Shown: positions 44,499 through 53,919, counted from the stretch's first letter. The stretch: 64,000 bases of DNA from Acidobacteriota bacterium (GCA_021838785.1 JAKCCV010000014.1:41878-105877), one strand, 5' to 3'. Notes: generated by a model from the letters alone, not told the origin. Made by a program: numbers and translations.

Positions 44499-45497
44499 TC
44501 ACTCCCTCAACTCGCGTCGCCCGGCCGGGGACGAACGGGCCTGTTGCCGGAGAAGAAGATCCGCCAGGCGCACCGCCGGCTTCAGCGAAGAGACATCGTG
44601 GACTCGCACCAGGTGCGCGCCACCCAAGATGGCGCTGGTGACGCAGGCCGCATCGGCGATTTCAAGCCGTCGCACAGAGTCCGGATCGGCCGACGGCGTT
44701 ATCGTCTGCCTCACGGAGCGGATGGGCCAGAGCTCCCTGCGAGCGGCGGGTGGGTGCAGCCGGCTCGGGCGCTCCCCTTCGCCTCGCGCCACGGCTTGGA
44801 CAAACGATTTGCGCGAGGTGCCGACGAGGATGGGCAGGCGGAAACTGCGCAACCGTTCGAGGTGGGCGAGAATGGTAAAGTTCTGCTCACGGGTTTTGCC
44901 AAACCCAAGCCCCGGATCGAGAATAAGCTGGGAGCGCCGGACGCCGGCCCGGAGCGCGCGGCGAACGGAGCGGGCCAAGCCTTGGCGCACCGAGCGCCAA
45001 ATGTCCCGCGCGAAGGGACCGCGCTGCATGGTTTCCGGGCGGCCTCGCAGGTGCATCAGGATCAGGGCCGTCCGATAGCGCCGAGCCACCTCGGCCAGGC
45101 GAGGATCCAACCGCAGACCGCTCACGTCATTGATGACGCTTGCTCCCGCGCGGACGGCTGCTTCGGCGACTTCGGCTTTGGTCGTGTCAATCGAGAGGGG
45201 CACGGAAGGGAATTGTTGATGGAGGGCGCGAATGACCGGCAAAACCCGCGCCAGTTCTTCTTGGGGCGTCACGGGCGTCGAGCCGGGGCGAGTGGATTCT
45301 CCGCCGATGTCTATCCAGTCGGCGCCGGCCTCGATCAGGCGAGCGGCGTGAGCGAGCGCGGCTTCGGGACGCAGGTAGAGTCCGCCGTCCGAAAACGAGT
45401 CAGGGGTGACGTTCAGCACGCCCAGGATGAGCGTCCGCTCGCCTAAAGAAATTTTCCGGCCGCGTATCTCAAGTTCATAATGTGGTCGCCGGTTCAT
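44499..45497 (-). CDS. folP: Dihydropteroate synthase
   Basis: The 332-residue enzyme joins p-aminobenzoate to dihydropterin pyrophosphate in folate synthesis. Family motifs are complete: LGVLNVTPDSFSDGG, DIGGESTRPGS, INDVSGL, LDPGLGFGKT, GTSRKSF and RVHDV. An extra segment of about 25 residues (GEGERPSRLHPP, then RRELWPIRS) sits between GTSRKSF and the last helix. That makes the protein longer than the usual 270-280 residues. The ATG at 45497 is the first plausible start, and further upstream the frame crosses a palindromic repeat. Confidence 0.9.
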   Translation of the reverse strand: MNRRPHYELEIRGRKISLGERTLILGVLNVTPDSFSDGGLYLRPEAALAHAARLIEAGADWIDIGGESTRPGSTPVTPQEELARVLPVIRALHQQFPSVPLSIDTTKAEVAEAAVRAGASVINDVSGLRLDPRLAEVARRYRTALILMHLRGRPETMQRGPFARDIWRSVRQGLARSVRRALRAGVRRSQLILDPGLGFGKTREQNFTILAHLERLRSFRLPILVGTSRKSFVQAVARGEGERPSRLHPPAARRELWPIRSVRQTITPSADPDSVRRLEIADAACVTSAILGGAHLVRVHDVSSLKPAVRLADLLLRQQARSSPAGRRELRE

Positions 45498-45530
45498 CGT
45501 TTGTCGCACGGCCATCCCTGCTGGTGTTCT

Positions 45531-45553
45531 GGCACGGGCGTCCCGCCCGTGCC
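45531..45553. repeat. GC-rich intergenic palindrome
   Basis: GGCACGGGCG and CGCCCGTGCC form a perfect 10-bp inverted repeat around TCC, between folP and the aquaporin gene. It reads like the short dispersed palindromes common in intergenic regions of high-GC genomes. No second copy was noticed in the window. Confidence 0.55.
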
Positions 45554-45602
45554 ACGTCGCAGCCTTGTAAAGAAGCGTTACACGCACAAGCCTGGTCTTC
45601 CG

Positions 45603-46322
45603 TCAGCGAGCCGCGAACAACGCAACATAGGCGAGCGCGCCCGTCACGCCGCCCACCAGCGGCCCCACAATCGGAACCCAAGCGTAACCCCAGTCGGAAC
45701 TTCCTTTCCCCGGGATGGGCAACAGGGCGTGGGCGATGCGCGGAGCCAAATCACGGGCGGGGTTGATGGCATAACCCGTCGGCCCGCCCAGGGAGAGGCC
45801 AATCGCCCAAACCAGAAACCCCACCAGAAGCGGCGTCAAACCGGAAGCATTCGCGGGCTGATAGGAGCCGAGCGCCAGCACGCCAAACACCAGCACAAAC
45901 GTTCCTATGATTTCCGTGAGCAGATTGGCGGGCAAGCGGCGAAGGGCAGGCACCGTTGAAAAGGTCATGAGCTTGAACGAAGGGTCCTGGGTGGCGGGCC
46001 AGTGGGCCAGATAGGCCAGCCATACCAGCACGGCGCCCGCGAAGGCTCCCAGCATCTGGGCCACGACGTAACCAAGGACTCGGCTCCAGGGGAATTTGCC
46101 CACCACGGCAAGCGATAAGGTGATGGCGGGATTGATGTGCGCGCCGCTGATCGGCCCCACCGCATAAACCGGAATAGCCACCGCCAAAGCCCAGCCCGTG
46201 GTGATGACGATCCAGCCGGCATTCTGGGCTTTGGATTTGTTCAGCAGCACGCCCGCCACGACGCCGTCGCCCAGCAAAACGAGCAGGGCTGTCCCCACAA
46301 ACTCTGCGATGTCAGCTTTCAT
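45603..46322 (-). CDS. Aquaporin / glycerol facilitator
   Basis: The 239-residue membrane protein has six helices and both NPA half-helices: SGAHINPAITLSL and GYAINPARDLAPR. The Asp after the second NPAR is typical of glycerol facilitators rather than strict water channels. It would let glycerol, water or small solutes cross the inner membrane. The ATG at 46322 has GAGG-TGAGG upstream. It sits between ftsH and folP in the minus-strand block, probably as an inserted gene, since ftsH and folP are often adjacent. Confidence 0.88.
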   Translation of the reverse strand: MKADIAEFVGTALLVLLGDGVVAGVLLNKSKAQNAGWIVITTGWALAVAIPVYAVGPISGAHINPAITLSLAVVGKFPWSRVLGYVVAQMLGAFAGAVLVWLAYLAHWPATQDPSFKLMTFSTVPALRRLPANLLTEIIGTFVLVFGVLALGSYQPANASGLTPLLVGFLVWAIGLSLGGPTGYAINPARDLAPRIAHALLPIPGKGSSDWGYAWVPIVGPLVGGVTGALAYVALFAAR

Positions 46323-46457
46323 GGGATGCCTCACCTCCAGGTGGGCTCGCTCGGGCAAGCTCAACGAGCCAGAGGAGTATAAGGCATCGCATCCGAAATT
46401 AAGAAAAAATATGGATCGCGCCGGGACAGCCAGCCCGGCCGGAGCCGCGGCGAGGGG

Positions 46458-48368
46458 TTAGGCGTGCTGAGGGCGTTCGCTCGGCGTTGGAACCGCGCCT
46501 GAAGGCTGCGGCTGAAGGACCTGCGTGGTTTCCGGGGAAGCCGGCTTCGGCGTCTCCCGAGGCGCGAGCTCGGGCAGTGGCTTGCCTTCAATGATCATGC
46601 GGATTTCGTTGGCGTCCAGGACTTCGCGTTGGAGCAGGGTTTCGGCAATTTTAACCAGCAATTCACGATTGGTCTTCAGGATATCCTTGGCGCGCTGATA
46701 GCCGTTCGTGACAAAGCGCTTGACTTCCTGGTCAATCTTGATGGCCGTGTCTTCACTGAAATCGCGTTGCACGGCCAGATCGCGGCCGAGAAAGATTTCT
46801 TGCTGATTTTTACCGAAGGCCAAGGGCCCGAGGTCCGACATGCCGAACTCGCAGACCATGCGACGGGCGACGCTGGTGGCTTGCTCGATGTCGTTGCCGG
46901 CGCCGGTGGTGATGTGATTCAAGAAGAGCTCTTCGGCCACGCGGCCGCCCATCATGATGGCCAGTTGCGCTTCCAAATAATCCCGGGTGTAGGTGTGCTT
47001 GTCGTCGAGCGGCAACTGCATGGTGACCCCGAGCGCCATGCCGCGCGGGATAATCGTGACCTTGTGCAGCGGGTCGGCATGGGGAATCGTGGCCGCCACC
47101 AGGGCGTGCCCGGCTTCGTGATAAGCGGTATTGCGCTTCTCCTCCTCGGAGAGGATCATGGATCTCCGTTCCGGGCCCATCAACACCTTGTCTTTGGCGG
47201 ATTCGAAATCGGCCATGATCACTTGCTTGCGGCTTTGTCGAGCGGCCAAGAGCGCCGCTTCGTTGACCAGATTGGCCAAGTCGGCGCCGGAAAAGCCCGG
47301 CGTGCCGCGGGCGAGCAGGGAGAGATCTACGTCCCCGGCGAGAGGGATTTTCCGGGTGTGCACTTTGAGGATGGCCTCGCGGCCGCCCACATCGGGCCGC
47401 CCCACGACGACGCGGCGATCAAAGCGGCCGGGCCGCAGCAGCGCCGGGTCCAGCACGTCCGGGCGGTTGGTGGCGGCAATCAAAATCACGCCTTCGTTCG
47501 ATTCAAAGCCGTCCATTTCCACCAGCAATTGATTGAGCGTCTGCTCGCGCTCGTCGTGGCCGCCGCCCAGACCCGCGCCGCGGTGCCGGCCCACAGCGTC
47601 AATTTCATCAATGAAGATGATGCAGGGGGCGTTCTTTTTCCCCTGCTCGAACAGGTCGCGCACGCGCGAGGCACCGACGCCGACAAACATCTCGACAAAA
47701 TCCGAGCCAGAAATGGAGAAGAACGGCACGTTGGCTTCGCCGGCGATGGCGCGGGCCAGCAAGGTTTTGCCGGTGCCCGGCGGCCCGACCAGCAGGACCC
47801 CCTTGGGAATCCGCCCGCCGAGCTTTTGGAACTTTTGCGGCTCGCGCAGAAATTCGATAATCTCCTGCAGTTCTTCCTTGGCCTCCTGGACGCCGGCCAC
47901 GTCCTTAAAGGTGATCTTTTTTTGCTGGCTGGAGAGCAAGCGGGCCCGGCTTTTGCCAAAGGAGAGCGCCTTGTTGCCGCCCGACTGCATTTGCCGCATG
48001 AAGAGAATCCACAATCCGATCAAGATGATGATGGGCAAGCCGTTGATGAGCCAACTCATCCAGGTGCTGTCGGAGTTGCTTTTGATGTTGACGACCACGT
48101 TTTTGCCGAGCAGCGTCGTGTAGAGGTGGGGATAGTTCGACGGAACCGTCGTCTCAAACTTGGCGTTGTCCTTGCGGAGCGTGCCGGTGACATCGGTGCC
48201 GTTAATCGTGACGGTGTTGACGTTGCCGTTGTTGACCTGATTCATGAACTCGGTGAAGGTGTATTGAATCGCACCCCCGCCGGTACTCGACCGCACGACG
48301 GCCCAGATGAGCAACGCCGCCACCGCCATAATCACCCAAAAAAGAATGTTCTTCACCGTGGAGCTCAC
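46458..48368 (-). CDS. ftsH: ATP-dependent zinc metalloprotease FtsH
   Basis: The 636-residue inner-membrane protease has two N-terminal membrane helices (about 7-28 and 105-128) flanking a periplasmic domain. The AAA module has GPPGTGKT near residue 195, a Walker B of [12 protein letters not shown] and the SRH motif [20 protein letters not shown]. The zinc site is HEAGH near 415. The C-terminus is rich in Pro and Glu. It degrades membrane and regulatory proteins. The gene lies downstream of hpt in the classic tilS-hpt-ftsH order. Confidence 0.95.
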   Translation of the reverse strand: MSSTVKNILFWVIMAVAALLIWAVVRSSTGGGAIQYTFTEFMNQVNNGNVNTVTINGTDVTGTLRKDNAKFETTVPSNYPHLYTTLLGKNVVVNIKSNSDSTWMSWLINGLPIIILIGLWILFMRQMQSGGNKALSFGKSRARLLSSQQKKITFKDVAGVQEAKEELQEIIEFLREPQKFQKLGGRIPKGVLLVGPPGTGKTLLARAIAGEANVPFFSISGSDFVEMFVGVGASRVRDLFEQGKKNAPCIIFIDEIDAVGRHRGAGLGGGHDEREQTLNQLLVEMDGFESNEGVILIAATNRPDVLDPALLRPGRFDRRVVVGRPDVGGREAILKVHTRKIPLAGDVDLSLLARGTPGFSGADLANLVNEAALLAARQSRKQVIMADFESAKDKVLMGPERRSMILSEEEKRNTAYHEAGHALVAATIPHADPLHKVTIIPRGMALGVTMQLPLDDKHTYTRDYLEAQLAIMMGGRVAEELFLNHITTGAGNDIEQATSVARRMVCEFGMSDLGPLAFGKNQQEIFLGRDLAVQRDFSEDTAIKIDQEVKRFVTNGYQRAKDILKTNRELLVKIAETLLQREVLDANEIRMIIEGKPLPELAPRETPKPASPETTQVLQPQPSGAVPTPSERPQHA

Positions 48369-48546
48369 TTCATTGCCTCCCCTGCCTCGGATCGCGCCGA
48401 GCCTGCGATGGCTTGCCGATCAGGTCGTCGGATGCCCGGGCCGATCGTGTTGGGACCCCGGGCGGCGCTTGAGTGGGCAACCGCTTCGGGCTGAGCTGTC
48501 GGCCGCGTCCCTGCTTTACCCGGTACGAATTTCCAGCCAGTTTTCT

Positions 48547-49137
48547 TCATGCGGGAATTCCGATGGAGGGAAGATTGCGGTAAAGGCCGTTGCCATCGCC
48601 GAGGCCGTAGCCCACCAGAAACTTCCCCTGAGTTTTGAAGCCCACATAGTCCCGCCGCACGTCGGTCTTCAGCTCATCCGTTTTCTCAATCAGCGTAGCG
48701 GTTCGCACCGAGCGAGCCCCCCGCAACTCGAGCGAACGAATCAAATGATCGAGCGTGACTCCCGACTGGAGCACGCCATCCACCAAGAGCACGTCTTTAC
48801 CGGCCAAGCTGAGTTCGGGAATGTAGTGGATGGAGCGAAGGGGCACACCGCCCGCTGAAGTTTCCTCGCGAATCTCCGCCCGGACAAATTGGCAAGCGAT
48901 CGGCGCCTTGAGGTGCCGGACCAGATCGGCCATGAACATAAAACAGTTTTCCAGCACGCCCACCACCACCAACGGCTTGCCACGATAATCGCGCTCAATT
49001 TGACGCGCCAGGGCGCGAACCCGCGCCGCGATCCTCTGCGCGCTGAACACCACGCGCAGCTTGACCGCCGTGGGCGAACTTGCCTTCCTCGCGCTGCGGT
49101 GTATTTTCGTGGCCCGGGATTTTCTTTTTTGATTCAT
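48547..49137 (-). CDS. hpt: Hpt-family phosphoribosyltransferase with altered active-site loop
   Basis: The 196-residue protein is related to hypoxanthine phosphoribosyltransferase by length, by PLVVVGVLENCFMFMADLVRHL and by its position before ftsH. In active enzymes the PRPP loop reads VEDIxDTGxTL. Here residues 119-129 read V-D-G-V-L-Q-S-G-V-T-L, so the second acidic residue is Gly and the catalytic general-base Asp is Gln124. The N-terminus has an extra basic stretch of about 25 residues. It may be a weak, altered or purely regulatory member. Its start overlaps the tilS stop by 4 bases. Confidence 0.8.
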   Translation of the reverse strand: MNQKRKSRATKIHRSARKASSPTAVKLRVVFSAQRIAARVRALARQIERDYRGKPLVVVGVLENCFMFMADLVRHLKAPIACQFVRAEIREETSAGGVPLRSIHYIPELSLAGKDVLLVDGVLQSGVTLDHLIRSLELRGARSVRTATLIEKTDELKTDVRRDYVGFKTQGKFLVGYGLGDGNGLYRNLPSIGIPA

Positions 49138-50567
49138 CCGCTCAACTCGGTATCGGAAGGTTGAAGTGGCTTCTCAAGAATCACCAGGTGCTCGCGCTCA
49201 TGGGGTCGGATGGCCGCAGCTTGAGACGGCAAAAGGCCTTTCACCCAGAGAATGCCGTCCGGCCCTTCCACGACCGGCCATCGAGGGCGCTCTCCGGCAG
49301 GAATGCGCGCCTGGCGGAACAACTCCTTCAGCTTTTCCGGCCCGCGACGTCCCACGGGCTGGTAACGGTCTCCGGCGCGCCAGTTCCTCACTTGCACTTG
49401 GCGCCCCACTTTGTCCGGATCGAGCGCCCAATCTCCCTTCGTATTATAGCGTGTTTCAGCGGACGCCGCCTGAACTATTTTGAATTCAAACGTCCGGCCC
49501 AGTTCCGGCACCGACACGCTTCCAGGCACGTTGACCGCATAGTGAAATTCCTCGGGAGGCTTTTCGGCTGAAATTGGCGAAAGGATGAGCCAGCCAAACT
49601 CCTTCCGCGCCTCGATGCCTTGCGGCAAATGGATTTTTCGGCCGCTTTGTGCTTCGGCGGCCAGCCGACGAATCTCTTCAATGTGCCGATAGGTCAGCCC
49701 CAGCAAGCTGCCTCGAACCGACTGCAGGGCTTGACGCAGCGCGCGCCGGGCGATGGCCGGGGGGAATCCCGCGAGCGCCTGGAGGCTGATTTTCTCGCTC
49801 GGCCCCTCGCGCACGCGCCAAGCTTGCGCCCGCTCGCGGGCTTGCTCTTCCAGAAAGGCCTCATCGTCGCGGGCTCGCGCTGCCAACTCCGCCAGCAGGC
49901 GGATAATATCCGGGCTGTAGTCGCGCTCTATCAACGGCAGGAGTTCGCGGCGAATCCGGTTCCGTGTCAGGCGCAGGTCGAGGTTTGAGGAATCGGTGCG
50001 GGTGGGAAGTTGGCGCGCCGCGATTTCCTGTTCGATCTGGCGGCGCGTGAGGTTGAGGAACGGTCGCACAATTTCGCCCCCGAGGCTCGGGTAAATGCCG
50101 GCCAGGCCGCGCGTTCCCGCGCCGCGCAGCAGGCGCAAGAGCACCGTTTCCGCCTGATCGTTGGCCGTATGGGCGGTGGCAACTTTATCCAAGCGCCCTT
50201 GGCTGATGAGGGAGAAAAAATAGCGATAGCGCAACTCGCGCGCCGTGGCTTCAAGGTTCCGATGGCGCCGGCGGGCGATTTCATCCACGCGCGCGCCGCC
50301 CACCCAGATGGGAAGCCCGCGCTGCTGCGCCAGCCGCCGCACAAATTGCTCGTCTTCCTCGGACTCCTCGCCTCGCAAATGGTGGTTAAAATGAACGACG
50401 CTCAGCACCAAGCCGAATTGCGGCGCGACTTGCGACAAAAATTCGAGCAACAACACCGAATCCGGTCCGCCGGAAACTGCCACGCCAACGCGCTCGCCGG
50501 GTTGGAACATCCTGCTGCGGCGCATTTCGAGGGCCCACCGCCGATCATTTTCGCTTTTCGCCTTCAC
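49134..50567 (-). CDS. tilS: tRNA(Ile)-lysidine synthase
   Basis: The 477-residue protein has the PP-loop SGGPDS near the N-terminus (VAVSGGPDSVLLLEFL), then HFNHHLRGEESEEDE and ATAHTANDQAETVLLRLLRGAG. The middle substrate domain and the C-terminal TilS domain (VRNWRAGDRYQPVGRRG, KLKELFRQARIP) are both present. It modifies the wobble C of tRNA-Ile(CAU) to lysidine, an essential step. It is the first gene of the block and is coupled to hpt through an ATGA overlap. The GH29 gene is divergent. Confidence 0.93.
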   Translation of the reverse strand: MKAKSENDRRWALEMRRSRMFQPGERVGVAVSGGPDSVLLLEFLSQVAPQFGLVLSVVHFNHHLRGEESEEDEQFVRRLAQQRGLPIWVGGARVDEIARRRHRNLEATARELRYRYFFSLISQGRLDKVATAHTANDQAETVLLRLLRGAGTRGLAGIYPSLGGEIVRPFLNLTRRQIEQEIAARQLPTRTDSSNLDLRLTRNRIRRELLPLIERDYSPDIIRLLAELAARARDDEAFLEEQARERAQAWRVREGPSEKISLQALAGFPPAIARRALRQALQSVRGSLLGLTYRHIEEIRRLAAEAQSGRKIHLPQGIEARKEFGWLILSPISAEKPPEEFHYAVNVPGSVSVPELGRTFEFKIVQAASAETRYNTKGDWALDPDKVGRQVQVRNWRAGDRYQPVGRRGPEKLKELFRQARIPAGERPRWPVVEGPDGILWVKGLLPSQAAAIRPHEREHLVILEKPLQPSDTELSG

Positions 50568-50763
50568 GGCTTTGGCGCTCCGGCACCTTCATTGTACCAT
50601 TCCGCTTTTGGGCGCGTCTTAAGGCCCGACTTTTCAGGAATGACTCGGATCCCGACGCGAGCAAGGAGGGCGGCGGTTGCGCGAAAAGACCGCCTCCCGC
50701 GTGGCGATGCGTCGAAGAATTTCTCTTGCTCCCGTTCCGCGAAGCCCGCTAGGATGGCGGCGT

Positions 50764-52269
50764 ATGAGTCGAGAATTCAGCCGTCGCGCTTTCCTCCAAG
50801 GGGCGGGCGCGGCGTCGCTGGGCGGAAGTCGGCTTCTCGCTGCCCGGCGCGCTGCTTCGCCCGGTTGGGATTCCCTCGAGAAGCATCAAGCACCCGGCTG
50901 GTTTGGCGACGCTAAGTTTGGCATCTACTTTCACTGGGGCGTATATTCTGTTCCGGCCTTCGATAACGAATGGTACTCGCGCAACCTGTACATCGAAGGC
51001 GAGCGCGCCAACACCTTTCACAAGCTCGTTTACGGCCCGCCGTCCCAATTCGGCTACAAAGATTCCATTCCGACGTTTCATGGCGAGCAATTCAATCCCG
51101 AAGCGTGGGCGGAATTGATTCGCAAGGCGGGGGCGAAGTACGCCGGGCCGGTGGCCGAGCACGCCGACGGCTTTTCCATGTGGAACTCCAAGGTGAACCC
51201 GTGGAACGCGGCGCGAATGGGTCCCCGGCGCGACGTGGTGGGCGAGATGCGTCGCGCCATCCGCAACGAAGGGATGAGGTTCATCGCGACGCTGCACCAT
51301 CAGTGGCTTTGGGGCTGGTATCCAACCCTGGATCCATCCTTCGACACCTCCGACCCGAAATATGCCGGACTCTATGGGCCGCCGGCGCCCGGAAGCCCAT
51401 TTGATTATCACAAGCCATGGTCCACGCTCCCCCCGCCACCGCAAGCGTTTCAGGACGAGTGGGAAGCGAAAGCCAAGGAAGTGGTTGAGGGCTACCGGCC
51501 CAGCCTCCTTTATTTTGATAGCCGATTGAACATTATTGACGAGCGCCATCTCACTGACTTGATCTCCTACTATTACGCTCAGGCCGAGCGGTGGAACGAG
51601 GAAGTGACCGTTACTTACAAAGGCAAAGATTTGCCCTGGGGCGTGGGCATTTTGGATGTCGAACGCGGCAGGCTGGCCGACACGGCGGACTACGTGTGGC
51701 AGACCGATGACGCCATAGACTGGAACTCCTGGTGCTACGTCCAAAACCCGCATTTCAAATCTGCCGGCCGCATCGTGGGCGAATTAGTGGACATCGTGAG
51801 TAAGAATGGCAACCTCCTGCTCGACATCACGCCCACGTCGTGGGGGGTGATGCCCGAGCCGGTGGTCGAGCGGCTGCTCGCCATCGGCCGCTGGCTGGAG
51901 GTCAACGGCGAGGCCATCTATGCCACGCGGCCATGGAAAGTCTTTGGAGAAGGCCCGACACGGATTACGCCCGGCGCGTTCGGCGATCGAAAGACTCCGA
52001 ACTTTACTTCTCACGACATTCGCTTCACCACGCGCGGGACAACGCTTTACGCCATCGCCCTCGGCTGGCCTGGGGATGAGGCCGAGCTTGTGATCCAGTC
52101 GCTCGGCACGAGCGCAGGCCACATTCGCAAAGGCCAAATCACTCAGGTTGCCTTGCTGGGCAGCGATGCGCAACTCTCCTGGCACCAGGGGGACGAAGGA
52201 CTCAGGATTACTTTGCCATCTGTCAAGCCGGGAGACTTTGCCTACGCCTTTAAGATTCTGATGAGTTGA
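50764..52269 (+). CDS. Tat-exported GH29 alpha-L-fucosidase
   Basis: The 501-residue protein begins with a twin-arginine signal (SREFSRRAFLQGAGAASLGG). The GH29 barrel follows: WFGDAKFGIYFHWGVYSVPA, EWYSRNLY, AGAKYAGPVAEHADGFSMW and a nucleophile Asp252 in LLYFDSRLN. Later NGNLLLDITPTSWG and the C-terminal beta domain are also typical. It should release L-fucose in the periplasm. The ATG at 50764 is chosen because the Tat motif begins directly there; no strong ribosome site is seen. Divergent from tilS. Confidence 0.9.
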   Translation: MSREFSRRAFLQGAGAASLGGSRLLAARRAASPGWDSLEKHQAPGWFGDAKFGIYFHWGVYSVPAFDNEWYSRNLYIEGERANTFHKLVYGPPSQFGYKDSIPTFHGEQFNPEAWAELIRKAGAKYAGPVAEHADGFSMWNSKVNPWNAARMGPRRDVVGEMRRAIRNEGMRFIATLHHQWLWGWYPTLDPSFDTSDPKYAGLYGPPAPGSPFDYHKPWSTLPPPPQAFQDEWEAKAKEVVEGYRPSLLYFDSRLNIIDERHLTDLISYYYAQAERWNEEVTVTYKGKDLPWGVGILDVERGRLADTADYVWQTDDAIDWNSWCYVQNPHFKSAGRIVGELVDIVSKNGNLLLDITPTSWGVMPEPVVERLLAIGRWLEVNGEAIYATRPWKVFGEGPTRITPGAFGDRKTPNFTSHDIRFTTRGTTLYAIALGWPGDEAELVIQSLGTSAGHIRKGQITQVALLGSDAQLSWHQGDEGLRITLPSVKPGDFAYAFKILMS

Positions 52270-52435
52270 GCCGGCGCGCGTTGTGGCGGGCGGAAGTTGC
52301 GCGACGCCAGCCCGTCGCCAGCGCCACCGCCGCTTATCCTGAGCCGCCGCTTCAATGCTGCCGGCGCGACCGGCTCCGACGCCTGGAACCCGCGCTGCGA
52401 GAACCAAGCTGTCGGCGCGAGCGGCGTCAGGCGGA
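52270..52435. other. Spacer between GH29 and the pfkA promoter
   Basis: GC-rich sequence without a convincing frame. The whole 303-base gap contains, after this part, a promoter and a structured leader described separately. Confidence 0.4.
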
Positions 52436-52465
52436 TTGACCCTTGGGCCATCTTGCTGATAAATT
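52436..52465 (+). promoter_or_regulatory. Promoter for pfkA
   Basis: TTGACC (52436-52441) is followed after 18 bases by TAAATT (52460-52465), preceded by TGA as an extended -10. Predicted transcription starts about 100 bases before the pfkA ATG, leaving a long leader. Confidence 0.5.
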
Positions 52466-52499
52466 AAGGAATTCATGCCGTCGGAATCCGCGAGCGGAA

Positions 52500-52531
52500 C
52501 CCCGTCCGGTAAGACCGCAAGGAGGGCGGGG
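52500..52531 (+). promoter_or_regulatory. Structured 5' leader of pfkA
   Basis: CCCCGTCC (52500-52507) pairs over 8 positions with GGGCGGGG (52524-52531), and an inner GGT-AAG-ACC hairpin lies at 52508-52516. It sits in the predicted pfkA leader, about 25 bases before a GGGAGG ribosome site. It could be a translation-control hairpin; I cannot match it to a known riboswitch. Confidence 0.35.
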
Positions 52532-52572
52532 GCGAGGCTTTCAATTTACATTTCGGGAGGCAAAACGTTGCC

Positions 52573-53619
52573 ATGGGCAAGCAATCATCGAAGAGAATCG
52601 GCATCTTAACCGGCGGCGGAGACTGCCCCGGGCTGAACGCCGTGATTCGCGCCGTGGTGCGCCGGGCACTGCTTTACGGTGACGAGGTTATTGGGATTAA
52701 AAACGGTTGGCTTGGATTGGTGCGGGGCATGGCCGAGCCGTTGACGCTGTTATCGGTTTCGGGCATTCTGCCGCGTGGGGGAACGATCCTGGGCACGTCA
52801 CGCACCAATCCGCTCAAAAGCGAGGCCGACACGAAGAAGGTGCTCGCCAATATCAAAAAGCTCAAGCTGGATTGGCTGATTGCCGTGGGGGGAGAAGACA
52901 CGCTGGGGGTGGCGCGCCATCTGGCCGAACAGGGCATCAAGGTCGTCGGGGTGCCCAAAACGATTGACAATGACGTGGAGGGAACCGACCAGACGTTTGG
53001 CTTTGACACCGCCGTCTCCATCGTGACCGAAGCCATTGATCGTTTGCATACCACCGCGGAATCTCACCAGCGCGTGATGGTGGTTGAGGTGATGGGACGG
53101 CACACCGGCTGGATTGCCGTCGTCTCGGGGCTGGCGGGCGGCGCCGATTGCATTCTGATTCCCGAGCACCCGATGACCATCCAGGAAATTTGTCAGATCC
53201 TCGAAAAGCGCCACGCGCGGGGACGGCTGTTTTCGATCGTCGTCGTGGCCGAAGGCTTTAAGCTCGCCGAGGCGGAGGGGCTGATTACGAAGGATGAGAG
53301 CCGCGATCAATTCGGCCACGTGCATTTGGGCGGCATTGGGGAGATTGTCGCCCAGCAAATCGAAAAACATACGGGCTTTGAGACCCGCGTGACCGTTCTT
53401 GGCCATATTCAGCGCGGAGGTTCTCCGACGGCGTTTGACCGCGTTTTGGGGACCCGCTATGGCGTCAAAGCGGTGGAATTGCTGCACGAGGGAAAGTTTG
53501 GAGAAATGGTGGCGCTACGAGGGAACAAAATCACCTCCATTCCTTTGAGCCAAGCCATGCGCAAGCTCAAGCATGTGGATCCCGAACTGATTCGCACGGC
53601 TGAAATGTTCTACGGCTAA
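52573..53619 (+). CDS. pfkA: 6-phosphofructokinase, probably diphosphate-dependent
   Basis: The 348-residue protein is a PFK-A-family enzyme that phosphorylates fructose-6-phosphate. Motifs include GILTGGGDCPGLNAVIR, GTSRTNPLKSE, the catalytic PKTIDND (128-134), MGRHTGWIA and HIQRGGSPTAFDR. The phosphate-donor residues decide the type: the sequence reads GGEDT (106-110) with Asp109, and Lys129 in PKTIDND. ATP enzymes of the E. coli type have Gly at both places. Asp plus Lys marks diphosphate-dependent members, as in Amycolatopsis. A diphosphate enzyme would be reversible. Confidence 0.9.
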   Translation: MGKQSSKRIGILTGGGDCPGLNAVIRAVVRRALLYGDEVIGIKNGWLGLVRGMAEPLTLLSVSGILPRGGTILGTSRTNPLKSEADTKKVLANIKKLKLDWLIAVGGEDTLGVARHLAEQGIKVVGVPKTIDNDVEGTDQTFGFDTAVSIVTEAIDRLHTTAESHQRVMVVEVMGRHTGWIAVVSGLAGGADCILIPEHPMTIQEICQILEKRHARGRLFSIVVVAEGFKLAEAEGLITKDESRDQFGHVHLGGIGEIVAQQIEKHTGFETRVTVLGHIQRGGSPTAFDRVLGTRYGVKAVELLHEGKFGEMVALRGNKITSIPLSQAMRKLKHVDPELIRTAEMFYG

Positions 53620-53890
53620 GCGCGGCCACCGAAGCCCCCTCGAATCTTCGACAACTTCTTTGCGGCAACAACCGCCGATTGCCGACCGGCGCGAGCCTGG
53701 GCGCCACATTTTGCAATCCTCGCCAGCCAGGTGTCCCCATCAACGGATTCCTCTCCAGTTTGCAGCCTGAAAATGTTGTGCGTTTTGTCGCAGTGCCGGA
53801 AGCTTTGAGTTTCGGCGTTCCATGTCGTTCGACCGTCCTGCACGCAGGGGCGCGTGGAGACGTGAAAGGCGCTCGCGAGCGGCGTCATCG
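53620..53890. other. Intergenic region before the TPR gene, no gene seen
   Basis: The first 270 bases of this 342-base gap contain no convincing frame on either strand. The last part holds a promoter-like element for the TPR gene. Confidence 0.4.
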
Positions 53891-53919
53891 TTGACTTGGC
53901 CTGGAGCGTGTGTTAGCGT
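53891..53919 (+). promoter_or_regulatory. Possible promoter for the TPR gene
   Basis: TTGACT (53891-53896) and TAGCGT (53914-53919) are 17 bases apart, with TGT just before the -10 as an extended element. They lie 43 bases before the ATG at 53962. Confidence 0.45.

Noticed and set aside
43774..45078. Long + strand frames opposite the LON-domain and folP genes
   Set aside because: They cover two unrelated real genes on the other strand and carry no motif.
46629..48494. A 621-codon open frame on the + strand opposite ftsH
   Set aside because: Antisense shadow of FtsH, whose motifs are complete; His/Gln/Val-rich translation typical of antisense frames in high-GC DNA.
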